DNA from: Methanothrix sp.
GTDB taxonomy: Archaea; Halobacteriota; Methanosarcinia; Methanotrichales; Methanotrichaceae
Direction: 5' to 3'
DNA length: 11,617 nt
Assembly: GCA_003162615.1 (NCBI GenBank)
Contig: PMNG01000195.1
Span: 4,391-16,007 of the forward strand
The notes beneath the pieces were generated by a model. It made no database searches and had not been told where the DNA came from. It saw nothing but the letters and a program-made list of their open reading frames with translations. The translations under genes were made by a program, and so were the position numbers. Below are positions 1 to 6,380 of this stretch, in pieces. Numbering within the stretch: position 1 is the first letter of the stretch; every line of letters starts with the position of its first letter.

Positions 1-544
1 CGACAAGCTGTAACCAGGTTCCGACCGGGCTTACCACATACTGTGTCCAGTTTGTTGCTCCCTGGATCCAGAGGTCATTGGTCTTGGATGGCACTGAGGA
101 TACATATTGAGTATATGGCAACGCTTGGCCGTTACCGTAGATTATCTGGGATGGCGTTTTCTGTGCTATATCGAACTTGGCTGGGTTGCTTATTATCCCG
201 CCAACTACAGGCGTACCTGAGGTTGCATAAAACCCTCTGAACGGCGAGAAAGTCGTGTCAGGAACTCCTTGGCTGTAGAAGGGAGATCCACTCGAGCTGT
301 ACCAGGGGAAGTAGTTGGTTGGCTGATTGAGCCACTGCTCCATACTCGCCAGCCCCTCATCAGGATTTGGGCCGGACCCTTGGCCCATGTTTGGACTAAT
401 ATAATCTCCGCTTGATCCCATTGTGCTGCTACTGGAACCTTCGCCTAGGTAGTCCGACTGTGCGTATGCCTGAAACGCAAGGCAAAAGAGTACGGTTACT
501 ATCGTACAAAGCAAAAATTTGTTGTATCTCATTTTCAACATCAT
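1..544 (-). CDS. Secreted or surface protein, 5' part only (cut by window edge)
   Basis: An open minus-strand frame of 181 codons runs off the left edge without a stop. It begins MMLKMRYNKF, followed by a hydrophobic stretch (about residues 10-26) and an A-Y-A/Q cleavage site near residue 28, which is a textbook Sec signal peptide. The mature part is rich in Ser, Gly, Pro, Asn, Gln, Tyr and Trp, with almost no Lys or Cys (GSSSSTMGSSG, then YFPWYSSSGSPFYSQG), and carries a possible N-glycosylation sequon in ATNWTQY. This composition fits an exported surface or sheath protein. I do not recognise the family. Three in-frame ATGs (544, 541, 532) are possible starts; 544 is chosen because GAGAGG lies 8 nt before it. 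The gene sits under copy A of the repeated promoter module. The absence of stops, the signal peptide and the promoter make it a real gene; its function is unknown. Confidence 0.75.
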   Translation of the reverse strand, partial: MMLKMRYNKFLLCTIVTVLFCLAFQAYAQSDYLGEGSSSSTMGSSGDYISPNMGQGSGPNPDEGLASMEQWLNQPTNYFPWYSSSGSPFYSQGVPDTTFSPFRGFYATSGTPVVGGIISNPAKFDIAQKTPSQIIYGNGQALPYTQYVSSVPSKTNDLWIQGATNWTQYVVSPVGTWLQLV

Positions 545-570
545 CCTTTTGGCCTCTCTATCTTAATTAT

Positions 571-600
571 GTCAATGTGAGACTTTATATTTAAGGTTAA
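571..600 (-). promoter_or_regulatory. Promoter module copy A (TATA plus GTC-N7-GAC element)
   Basis: Read on the minus strand, TTAACCTTAAATATAA (600-585) is a good archaeal BRE/TATA. It is followed directly by GTCTCACATTGAC (583-571) and then ATAATTA. The predicted transcription start is near 560, just before the Shine-Dalgarno of the secreted-protein gene. The element matches copies B and C almost base for base across TATA and element. A second shared element, TCAATATTGC, lies upstream at 648-657. Confidence 0.6.
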
Positions 601-803
601 CTCAACTTGAATTCCTTATCACGCCTCTTGAATGAGATAACCAAGTGTCAATATTGCAATTAATGTTTTATATAAATCTCGTACTTAACTAGGACATATA
701 TGCTCATGAAACTTGACTATTTTGTAGATCACTCGTCTAGATCATCCTTGGTTGAAATTGGCAGGGTGAGCTAACGACATTGTATTAAGGCAAAAGCTGT
801 GCA

Positions 804-828
804 GAGGAGCTAGCTCGGCTTGCTCCTC
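804..828 (-). terminator. Hairpin straddling the DUF169 stop codon
   Basis: GAGGAGC (804-810) and GCTCCTC (822-828) form a 7-bp perfect stem around an 11-nt loop containing the TAG stop codon of the DUF169 gene. On the minus strand a short TTTT follows about 10 nt later. This could be a weak terminator or a 3'-end stabilising structure. The T-run is short, so the terminator role is uncertain. Confidence 0.35.
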
Positions 829-1520
829 ATGAAGGCATTCCATTCCTCGTGATGCTCCTTGAGCACCGGGACGATCTGTTTCAGCACATCGAAGGGTATG
901 CCTATGACCACGCTTTCATCCTCCAGGTTTGCATTCCTGGCCGATCCATCGCATCCGAGAGATATATTGACCTCGCCCTTGAGGTAGGGTGTAGCGGTGG
1001 CATCGACACAGAAAGACTGGATTCCTGCGGTGCTGAAGTTCGCCCTTCCGCCTTTAGCGTACATCTGAGCCTGGGTGACTCTCCTGGCTGCGAGGGGAGT
1101 GCCCACTACGATGACGACATCTGGGTCGAACACCATCTTATCCAGAGGAGCGACATACGTCGCTACAGTAGAACCGGAGGGCAGGCGGGGCATGTTAGCG
1201 GAGATCTGGCACCCAGCCTTCTTCGATGCGCACTTGTGAAGCTTCTCAAAGTAGAGCGTTCCTGAGGAAATATTCTCCGGGCATTCCAATAGGCCGAGGC
1301 CAGCTGCCCCACCCTTGCACTTATGATAATCAGCATGTGCAAGGAAGCTCTCACCATTCAGTCTAGCTCCTTGGACCATCTGGCAGTAGTTAAGGGGCCT
1401 CTCTGAAACCATTATTCCTTTGGGTATGTCTTCCTCTCGTTTGAATAGAGATATACCAACTGGGCTATCCTTTATCCCAAGTGAAGCCTTTAAAACATTG
1501 GATATTTCATTAAGGTTCAT
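810..1520 (-). CDS. DUF169 family protein
   Basis: A 236-residue protein of the DUF169 family (COG2043), recognised from its overall pattern: an N-terminal SPVGISLF segment, a YCQ motif (45-47), the central DPDVVIVVGTP core (132-142), and the C-terminal GCDGSARNA and VVIGIPF segments. Length is normal. Seven cysteines (46, 68, 80, 97, 104, 171, 190) make metal or cluster binding plausible, but the biochemical role of the family is not established. The protein appears cytoplasmic, with no signal peptide or membrane segment. The start is secure: AGGAGG lies 6 nt before ATG 1520. No TATA lies close upstream. Instead the gene appears to be read from promoter copy B through a nifX remnant whose stop codon abuts this ATG (TAAATG). 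A hairpin overlaps its own stop codon. Confidence 0.85.
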   Translation of the reverse strand: MNLNEISNVLKASLGIKDSPVGISLFKREEDIPKGIMVSERPLNYCQMVQGARLNGESFLAHADYHKCKGGAAGLGLLECPENISSGTLYFEKLHKCASKKAGCQISANMPRLPSGSTVATYVAPLDKMVFDPDVVIVVGTPLAARRVTQAQMYAKGGRANFSTAGIQSFCVDATATPYLKGEVNISLGCDGSARNANLEDESVVIGIPFDVLKQIVPVLKEHHEEWNAFMRSKPS

Positions 1521-1670
1521 TTATAACCTCCTAAAGAGAGTATTGTGCAAATCGACATTTCTCCTTTGCGCTCGACCCGTGAAGTAGATGCCATTGTGAA
1601 AAAGAGCTGAGGGTAAAAAAGAATGTGTCCCACTCCAGGCGGATGCTCCTGCAGTAACGCATATCATCAT
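1521..1670 (-). pseudogene. nifX-like gene remnant (first ~10 codons) ahead of DUF169
   Basis: An ATG at 1670, preceded by GAGAGG at 6 nt, opens a 49-codon frame beginning MMICVTAGAS. This is nearly identical to the start of the intact nifX-like protein at 8674-9093 (MKICVTAGAS) and to the truncated one at 6043-6318 (MKICFTAGAY). After about 28 conserved bases the similarity ends and the remaining residues (AWSGTHSF onward) resemble nothing known to me. The frame ends in TAA directly before the DUF169 start. I read it as the surviving 5' end of a nifX copy together with its promoter, now acting as the leader of the DUF169 gene. Its translation could be coupled to DUF169, but the 49-residue product is probably not a functional NifX. 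Confidence 0.55.
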
Positions 1671-1700
1671 TAAACGCCTCTCTAGGTTGAGAATAATTAT

Positions 1701-1730
1701 GTCAAAATGCGACTTTATATTTAAGGTTAA
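1701..1730 (-). promoter_or_regulatory. Promoter module copy B (drives nifX remnant and DUF169)
   Basis: On the minus strand TTAACCTTAAATATAA (1730-1715) is followed by GTCGCATTTTGAC (1713-1701) and ATAATTATTC. The TATA portion is identical to copy A, and the following element matches copy C at all but one position. The predicted start of transcription is near 1690, about 170 nt before the DUF169 ATG. The perfect palindrome TCAATATTGA lies upstream at 1785-1794, just past the end of the CDF gene. Confidence 0.6.
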
Positions 1731-1784
1731 AGCGTTAACTCAAAAATCCGTACCACTTCATCTTGAATGATGGTAAACCGATTT

Positions 1785-1794
1785 TCAATATTGA
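1785..1794. promoter_or_regulatory. TCAATATTGA palindrome, possible upstream operator
   Basis: A perfect 10-bp palindrome lies about 84 bp upstream of the copy B element. The equivalent place upstream of copy A (648-657) carries TCAATATTGC, with similar flanking bases on both sides. Conservation between two promoters suggests a protein-binding site, or just shared ancestry of a duplicated segment. Confidence 0.3.
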
Positions 1795-1806
1795 CAATCA
1801 CAAATT

Positions 1807-3057
1807 CTATATGAATCTCACGCTTGATTGATTTGCAGAATCTTTTTTAATTTCTGTCAGCAGATCTTTGACTATCTTATCAAGCGATTCGGCCTCTATC
1901 TGCACCGTCTCCACGCCTGCATCAGCAAAGGCATATCCTGGGCCTTTTCCGGAGAGATTCTCTCTGGTCAGGACCACGTCCGGCTTATGGCCGAGCAGAA
2001 ACTCCGCCACCCTCAGACCTCGACCCTTGGTCAGGTCTCTGTAGGGGTTGGCCAGCACATCTCGTCGAGAGACGGCCTTGCGTTGCAGATCTATCTCCAC
2101 TAGACTAAAGAAAGGAGCCTCTCCGAAGTGGATGCTAATCTCGCCTTTGGCATTGGCCAATGGAAGAACGTAGCGAATTTTTGTCCTGATCTGTGGTTCG
2201 TAATGTATTAGAACTCGATCCACATGGGGCACCGCTTCCCGTATCTTTTTCTCCATAAGCTCGCTTGCCTGGTGCGCTCTCTTCAGGTCTGTGATACGCA
2301 GCGTCACATCAACCTCAACAAAGAGATACCGTCCTGAGTTGCGGGCTGTGACCGCCTTTACAGCACTAACAGTCGGTTCAGCCTCGACTATGGCCCGGAT
2401 TTTCATCAAGGTCTGAGCGTCCACAGAGGCATCCAGGAGCACCCGCATCCCGTCAACCAGGATGTTCCATCCTGCTTTGATTACGAAAATAGCGATAACT
2501 AATGCGGCGATTCTATCCAGAGGAACGCCATATCGCTGACCAAGCAAAGCGAAAAGAACTATGGATGCAGTAAGGGCATCCACTTTGAACTGGCTGCCAT
2601 CTGCAATCAGGCTTGGAGAATTTGCTATTTTTCCCACCCTCGCCTCAAAGCGGCCGAACAGAAGCGGGGCTGGGATCATGAGACCAACCGCTAATAGAAC
2701 CCATCCGCCGTAGGGATTTATTAGGCTCTCCGTAGTCAATGCTTCCCGTACGATCTCGTAGGCCGTCAAGAAAAGTAATAAAGATATGAGAATTGAGACC
2801 AAATTCTCTACTTTGTAAAAGCCGTATGGGAAGCTACTGCTCTTCCAGTTAGATATGATCAAGCCCATTATCAGGGCTAGAGACCCAAAGACATCAACCA
2901 AAGAGTGTATAGCATCGGCACGCAGAGCTAGGCTCCCTGTAACCACGGAGAGGGCCAGCTTAGCAAATACTAGAGATATGTTTAAAATCAGAGAATATAA
3001 GGCTACTCGGCGTATTGCAGATTCGCTTCTACTGAACCCATTCCAGAACTTGTTCAT
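1807..3057 (-). CDS. CDF-family metal cation transporter with C-terminal NifX-like domain
   Basis: A 416-residue integral membrane protein. Residues about 15-205 are the cation diffusion facilitator transmembrane domain, with several clear hydrophobic helices. The metal-site region of helix 2 is present (D48, H51, D55 in ADAIHSLVD). In helix 5 the usual H/D-xxx-D pair reads D153...Q156FKVD160, so the first ligand differs from the common His. Residues about 206-290 are the cytoplasmic CDF dimerisation domain. Residues about 294-400 form a NifX/dinitrogenase-cofactor-type domain (IHFGEAPFFSLVEID, KPDVVL), similar in layout to the free NifX-like protein at 8318-8677. CDF proteins export divalent metals such as Fe, Zn or Mn by proton antiport; the substrate here is unknown and the extra domain may sense or bind metal. 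Start ATG 3057 is chosen because GAGG lies 6 nt upstream; a TTG at 3069 is in frame but would place that sequence inside the gene. It is divergent from the Cys/His-rich mini-gene at 3343. Confidence 0.9.
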   Translation of the reverse strand: MNKFWNGFSRSESAIRRVALYSLILNISLVFAKLALSVVTGSLALRADAIHSLVDVFGSLALIMGLIISNWKSSSFPYGFYKVENLVSILISLLLFLTAYEIVREALTTESLINPYGGWVLLAVGLMIPAPLLFGRFEARVGKIANSPSLIADGSQFKVDALTASIVLFALLGQRYGVPLDRIAALVIAIFVIKAGWNILVDGMRVLLDASVDAQTLMKIRAIVEAEPTVSAVKAVTARNSGRYLFVEVDVTLRITDLKRAHQASELMEKKIREAVPHVDRVLIHYEPQIRTKIRYVLPLANAKGEISIHFGEAPFFSLVEIDLQRKAVSRRDVLANPYRDLTKGRGLRVAEFLLGHKPDVVLTRENLSGKGPGYAFADAGVETVQIEAESLDKIVKDLLTEIKKDSANQSSVRFI

Positions 3058-3097
3058 GATTTTCCTCAACGTCTTTTCTTCAGGGCAAGAGATATGT

Positions 3098-3107
3098 CGT
3101 ATAAATC
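3098..3107 (-). promoter_or_regulatory. Probable TATA box of the CDF gene
   Basis: GATTTATACG on the minus strand lies about 45 nt before the ATG at 3057 and so predicts transcription from about 3075, leaving room for the GAGG ribosome site. No better candidate is seen nearby. Confidence 0.4.
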
Positions 3108-3272
3108 AAAGTGCATCAACCATATAAGTTTCTGGCAAGATCAAAGAAAGCGAGGGGACTATAATAAGCGTCATTGAGATTGCCTTTTCCTCGATTCATG
3201 ATCTATGCTCTTTCTCCGATAGTTATGTTATCCCTAATCATAGTATAGATTACAGCATTAGCCTCCAAAAAG

Positions 3273-3303
3273 TATTTAGATTATAGAAACCAAGTATTTT
3301 GAA
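3273..3303 (+). promoter_or_regulatory. Candidate TATA boxes for the Cys/His-rich gene
   Basis: TATTTAGA (3273-3280, preceded by the A-rich AAAAAG) and TATTTTGAA (3295-3303) are the two candidates. The first predicts transcription from about 3303 and leaves a leader holding the Shine-Dalgarno. The second would start transcription only a few bases before the ribosome site. Confidence 0.3.
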
Positions 3304-3342
3304 ATCTTTCGGCACTTAAATTTCAACCGGAGGTAAACACAA

Positions 3343-3462
3343 ATGTGTTGTCATAATAGCGATAAACACGAGCACAAGCATAAGCATGGGTCTGGAGAAG
3401 AACATTCTCATGAGCATTGTCATGATGAAGAACATCATCATGAGCACCATTGTTGCCACTGA
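3343..3462 (+). CDS. 39-residue Cys/His-rich putative metal-binding mini-protein
   Basis: A short frame starting with ATG 3343, preceded by a strong GGAGGT (3329-3334) at 8 nt, and ending in TGA. The protein begins MCCHNSDKHEHKHKH and ends EHHHEHHCCH. Of 39 residues, 15 are His, 5 are Cys and 9 are Asp or Glu. It has no hydrophobic segment, so it should be a soluble, largely unfolded metal chelator (Ni, Zn, Cu or Fe). It is comparable in style to His-rich nickel-storage peptides or metallothioneins, without provable homology. The Cys-Cys pairs near both ends (2-3 and 37-38) and the central C26 are notable. It is divergent from a CDF metal transporter 285 bp away, so a shared metal response is plausible. 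Against it being a real gene: the sequence is low-complexity and very short. For it: the strong ribosome site, the bias to metal ligands and the context. Confidence 0.65.
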   Translation: MCCHNSDKHEHKHKHGSGEEHSHEHCHDEEHHHEHHCCH

Positions 3463-3535
3463 GCTAGTGCAACTATTTCTCATGAGAGTATTTTTTATCC
3501 ATACCGGTTTTCATTTTTGAGCATGATTCTTTGGG

Positions 3536-4363
3536 CTAATGCTTATCTAGGTATAATCTTAGCTTCTGAAGCATTGTTTTTTCGAACTTTTCCTTGAACT
3601 TAGTCGGTACTTCTGCTACAATTAGCTGGCCGTTTTCATACGCCTCCCCAAATATTTCCAAGCCTCTTGCTGTTTGTAGGTATACAGCGCATGTACCTTT
3701 TTCAGGTCCAGCCCCAACAGACAAGTCTGCAGCGCCGGGTATGAAGTCACGGCACTTCTTGCACCAAGGAATTGAATATTCGTGCACTTCCTTGACCGGC
3801 CTTTGGAAAACGGTTTTCTCGACTTTATCTATGAGCCTGAGTTCCTTGTCAACTTCAAATCTCTTAACGTCTTCTTTTTTTATTCCTTCGCCTACATAAT
3901 TCCAGAATTTCTCTGGATTGAAACTGCCAAGACAAAAAAGCCCTATTTTCAGGTAAACCTCATCAAGTTTTACCATATTGGATCCCGAGTCGAGAACTTT
4001 TAGTTCACCTGGTGTGACTACTATTCCAATATTCCTGACGGCATCTATTGCTTTTCTGACCATCGCTCGATAGTCTCTGTTATTTATAGGAAAATAAACG
4101 CTTCCTACATATTTTTTCAGCTCGTGCGAATCGGTCGCGAGGACAGGAAAAGTATTCCAATGAACATCCTTCCCCACAACTACCGCTCCGTTTATTATAC
4201 CCTTATCCAGAGCATATCCCAAAAGGCTTGTTACAACACCACCATCCTGTACATTTGGAATTTTCTCAACTGCTTTTGCTTGATAAAGCGAGCCTATTTC
4301 AAACTCCATGGATTTTTCGAATCTTTGAGCAGATTCTTTTAGAGTACTTCGTGTATAATTCAT
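3536..4363 (-). CDS. FrhB/FdhB-like coenzyme F420 oxidoreductase beta-subunit family protein
   Basis: A 275-residue protein of the F420-hydrogenase/dehydrogenase beta-subunit family. The N-terminal QDGGVVTSLLGYALDKGII (39-57) and the C-terminal C-x-x-C-x-D-F...AADLSVGAG (201-218) followed by a conserved ARG (232-234) are family hallmarks. Members bind FAD, usually a [4Fe-4S] cluster, and move electrons to or from F420. Here the family's Pro-Cys-Gln motif after the central Val/Ile-rich strand reads T-P-G (117-119), so one conserved cysteine is absent. The remaining cysteines are 144, 201, 204 and 225, the last in a position that is often Ser in the family. No hydrogenase, formate dehydrogenase or Fpo genes lie nearby, so the partner is unknown. 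The gene is visibly more A/T-rich than atwA or the nifX genes, which may mean transfer. The start is supported by a TATA about 30 nt upstream, giving an almost leaderless message. Confidence 0.8.
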   Translation of the reverse strand: MNYTRSTLKESAQRFEKSMEFEIGSLYQAKAVEKIPNVQDGGVVTSLLGYALDKGIINGAVVVGKDVHWNTFPVLATDSHELKKYVGSVYFPINNRDYRAMVRKAIDAVRNIGIVVTPGELKVLDSGSNMVKLDEVYLKIGLFCLGSFNPEKFWNYVGEGIKKEDVKRFEVDKELRLIDKVEKTVFQRPVKEVHEYSIPWCKKCRDFIPGAADLSVGAGPEKGTCAVYLQTARGLEIFGEAYENGQLIVAEVPTKFKEKFEKTMLQKLRLYLDKH

Positions 4364-4389
4364 AATTTAAACTCAAGAGTCTTTTCGAT

Positions 4390-4399
4390 AATATATGGG
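4390..4399 (-). promoter_or_regulatory. TATA box of the FrhB-like gene
   Basis: CATATATTAT on the minus strand lies about 30 nt before ATG 4363 and so predicts a nearly leaderless transcript. This agrees with the lack of a convincing Shine-Dalgarno before that ATG. Confidence 0.4.
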
Positions 4400-4483
4400 A
4401 CTTTCAAGGGTAAGAACATACTGCAAAGACATAATTTGGAAAATTAGAGGTGCGCTCTCAAGCCAATTTCCCGATAAGAACCT

Positions 4484-6053
4484 TTAATGCGAATTCCCCA
4501 GCATCTCTTTTTGTTCTTCTTCAGTGATCTTGGCTAGAACTTCATCCGGGAACCCAGCGAAGATCGCCTTACCGTTACGCATGAGCAGTGCCCTGTCGCA
4601 GACGTTCTTTACGAAGTCCAAGTCATGGCTGACTATGACAAAGGTTTCTCCCAATTCCTCTCTGGCATTGAGTATGGATTTGGTGACCTCAATTTTGGTT
4701 ATAGGGTCCATGGTGCCGGTGGGCTCGTCGAGAATCACAATGCTTGGCTCTTTGATTAGGACCTGGGCCATGGCGATCCTGTGTCGCTCTCCCTCGGAAA
4801 GCTCATCAGGCATCTTGTCCAGAACCGCCTCAGCTTGCTCATCCGTGAAGCCGACTGTTGTCAGGGTGTGAATGGCCTTTCTTTCTGCTAGCTCGAAAGG
4901 CAGAGCCAGACCGATAGCCTCTGTGAGGTTGTCGATTACGGTTCTTGCCCCGACCATTGGACCCCAGGATGTTCATGTCCACCCACTCGTCTCCCACTCT
5001 GACCCAGGCGTTCCCAGAAGTGGGGGTGATGATTCCGCTTATCATCTTGGACAGGGTGGTTTTTCCTCCGCCGCTCATTCCGACAAGGCCGAAGATCTCG
5101 CCTTCTTTCACATCAAAGCAAACAGAATCCACTGCCTTGACCACTCCCCGGTCTATACTGATGTACCTCTTGGCCAGATCTTTTACCTTAATTATCGGTT
5201 CTCCAACCTTTACAAGTTCTCGATGACCCAGCTCGCCTGCCATCAAAAGGAACTCAGCGGCTACATCCTTGGGATCTCCCATGCACTTGATCTCGCCCTG
5301 GTCCAGAAGCACCGCCCTATCGGTTAGATCGATCATCACATCTTCCCAGTGGCTGGTGATGATCAGTGTCATTTTGAAATCCTTGACTGCTCTTCTTATT
5401 GACTCATGGACGACCTCAGCGGTCGAGGGGTCGAGGGTTCCTGTGGGTTCGTCGGCCAAAAGCAGCATTGGCGACTTGGCCAACTGTCGTGCCAGCACTA
5501 CGCGCTGTTTTTCTCCCCCGGAGAGTTCCCTGGCAACGTGCATCATCCTGTGGGAAAGGTTGACCTCGTCTAGGAGGTCGGCGGCCTGTTGGATGCTTAT
5601 ATTGTCTCCTGATTCTTCCACCGCTCTCATGACGTTGACTATAACCCGCTCGTCGCCGTAAAGGGCAAAGGTTCTCTGAAGCATTATGGCGACTCTTCTC
5701 ACAATGTCTCTTCTCAGAGGGTCATTGACGTCCAGAGCCACCAAGTCTGCATCTTTGGGCTCTAAAATTCCTCCACATCTACATTTTTGTCCGGCGTGGC
5801 TGGGAGGTTCTACTTGCCGACAGGCGTTGCATCTGGCCACATGGTAGATAACACTGCCACTGGTGTCCGGGAATGTCTCCACACCTCGGAGCATGTGCAT
5901 TAAAACGCTTTTTCCCGAGCCACTCTTGCCGAGAAAGCCAACCGACTCGCCCTCCCCTATGTCCAGATTGATTTTGTTGAGGGCTTTTACATCACCAAAA
6001 CGAACTGTCAGATCCCGGATCTCGATGAAAGGTGCCAAACTATCATACCCCAT
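4484..6053 (-). pseudogene. atwA: Methyl-coenzyme M reductase system component A2 (AtwA), disrupted by a frameshifting deletion
   Basis: A double ABC-type ATPase. AtwA supplies ATP-dependent activation of methyl-coenzyme M reductase, in the cytoplasm. The first ATPase half is complete: Walker A GKSGSGKS (42-49), a zinc-ribbon-like insert with C75, C78, C91 and C93, signature LSGGEKQR (177-184) and Walker B LLLADEPTG (197-205). The second half has Walker A GMSGGGKT (325-332) and reads on to about residue 370 (GSNGRGK). Around position 4943 the frame is lost: the rest of the protein (TVIDNLTEAIG, LSEGERHR, ILDEPTGTMDP, SHD) continues one frame over to the stop at 4484. About 17-19 residues that family members carry between these parts, including the Q-loop Gln segment, are missing, so this is a deletion and not a single-base error. 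If unrepaired, translation would stop at 4839 with an unrelated tail of about 34 residues. The start at 6053 has no ribosome site; the upstream nifX remnant overlaps it by 11 nt. Confidence 0.8.
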
Positions 6054-6318
6054 GGATTGAGCGTGAAGCAGTATTCTTTGCGCTATCGCTTGAATTGCTA
6101 AGCAGGATTTGGCTGATGTTTTCTGTAATCAGGCCAGTCACGTCTAGCCCGGCCTCGGCCTGAGCAGCCTGTATCCCAGCTCTGCCCAAGAATCCGACGC
6201 TGGAGTTGGGAGATGATTTTGCAGTCATCTCAACGACTGGGAAAAATGGGCACAGACCATGCCTGGTATCAACAGGTGCATCAAGGCCGTATGCCCCTGC
6301 AGTAAAGCATATCTTCAT
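6043..6318 (-). pseudogene. Truncated nifX-like gene directly upstream of atwA
   Basis: Ninety-one codons starting MKICFTAGAYGLDAPVD. The first ~70 residues align with the intact NifX-like protein at 8674-9093 (shared GLDAPVD, CPFF, PNS, AGIQAAQ, LIT-N). After LITENISQ the match stops. A one-base shift near 6123 would restore N-P-A, like the N-A of the intact copy, but then meets a TAG. The C-terminal third of the domain is missing and atwA begins where it should be. The GAGAGG ribosome site (6330-6325) is 6 nt from the ATG, and promoter copy C lies just upstream. It is therefore probably transcribed and translated, ending inside the first codons of atwA; it may serve only as a leader. A truncated but folded functional domain is less likely. 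Confidence 0.65.
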
Positions 6319-6350
6319 TGAACGCCTCTCTGTTCTTTTGGAACAATTAT

Positions 6351-6380
6351 GTCAGAATGCGACGTTATATTTTAAGTTAA
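6351..6380 (-). promoter_or_regulatory. Promoter module copy C (drives truncated nifX and atwA)
   Basis: On the minus strand TTAACTTAAAATATAA (6380-6365) is followed by GTCGCATTCTGAC (6363-6351) and ATAATTG. Homology to copies A and B extends upstream (plus-strand AACTCAAC and a GGATAAGCCGTTTTC stretch near 6411-6425, compared with GGTAAACCGATTTTC at 1772-1786). Between the element and the ribosome site is a small TGTTC/GAACA dyad (6331-6345) not shared with the other copies. Confidence 0.6.

Noticed and set aside
43..240. Plus-strand 65-codon frame at the left edge
   Set aside because: The minus strand is open through the whole region, with a signal peptide and promoter, which is the better reading.
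849..1265. Plus-strand frame of 138 codons opposite DUF169
   Set aside because: It is the shadow of a well-supported family gene on the minus strand, with no ribosome site.
3478..3496. Palindrome TCTCATGAGA followed by a T-run as terminator of the Cys/His-rich gene
   Set aside because: The palindrome has no loop, so an RNA hairpin would be very weak; only the T-runs (3491-3496, 3514-3518) might end transcription.
4939..4950. Programmed ribosomal frameshift in atwA
   Set aside because: No slippery heptamer is evident, and a frameshift would still leave out the missing Q-loop residues.
4484..4957. Independent 157-residue ABC ATPase gene starting at ATG 4957
   Set aside because: It lacks a Walker A motif and continues the atwA alignment in another frame, so it is the 3' part of the broken gene.
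4839..6053. A naturally shortened 404-residue AtwA
   Set aside because: The last ~34 residues after GRGK match nothing in the family and the rest of the protein is found in the next frame.
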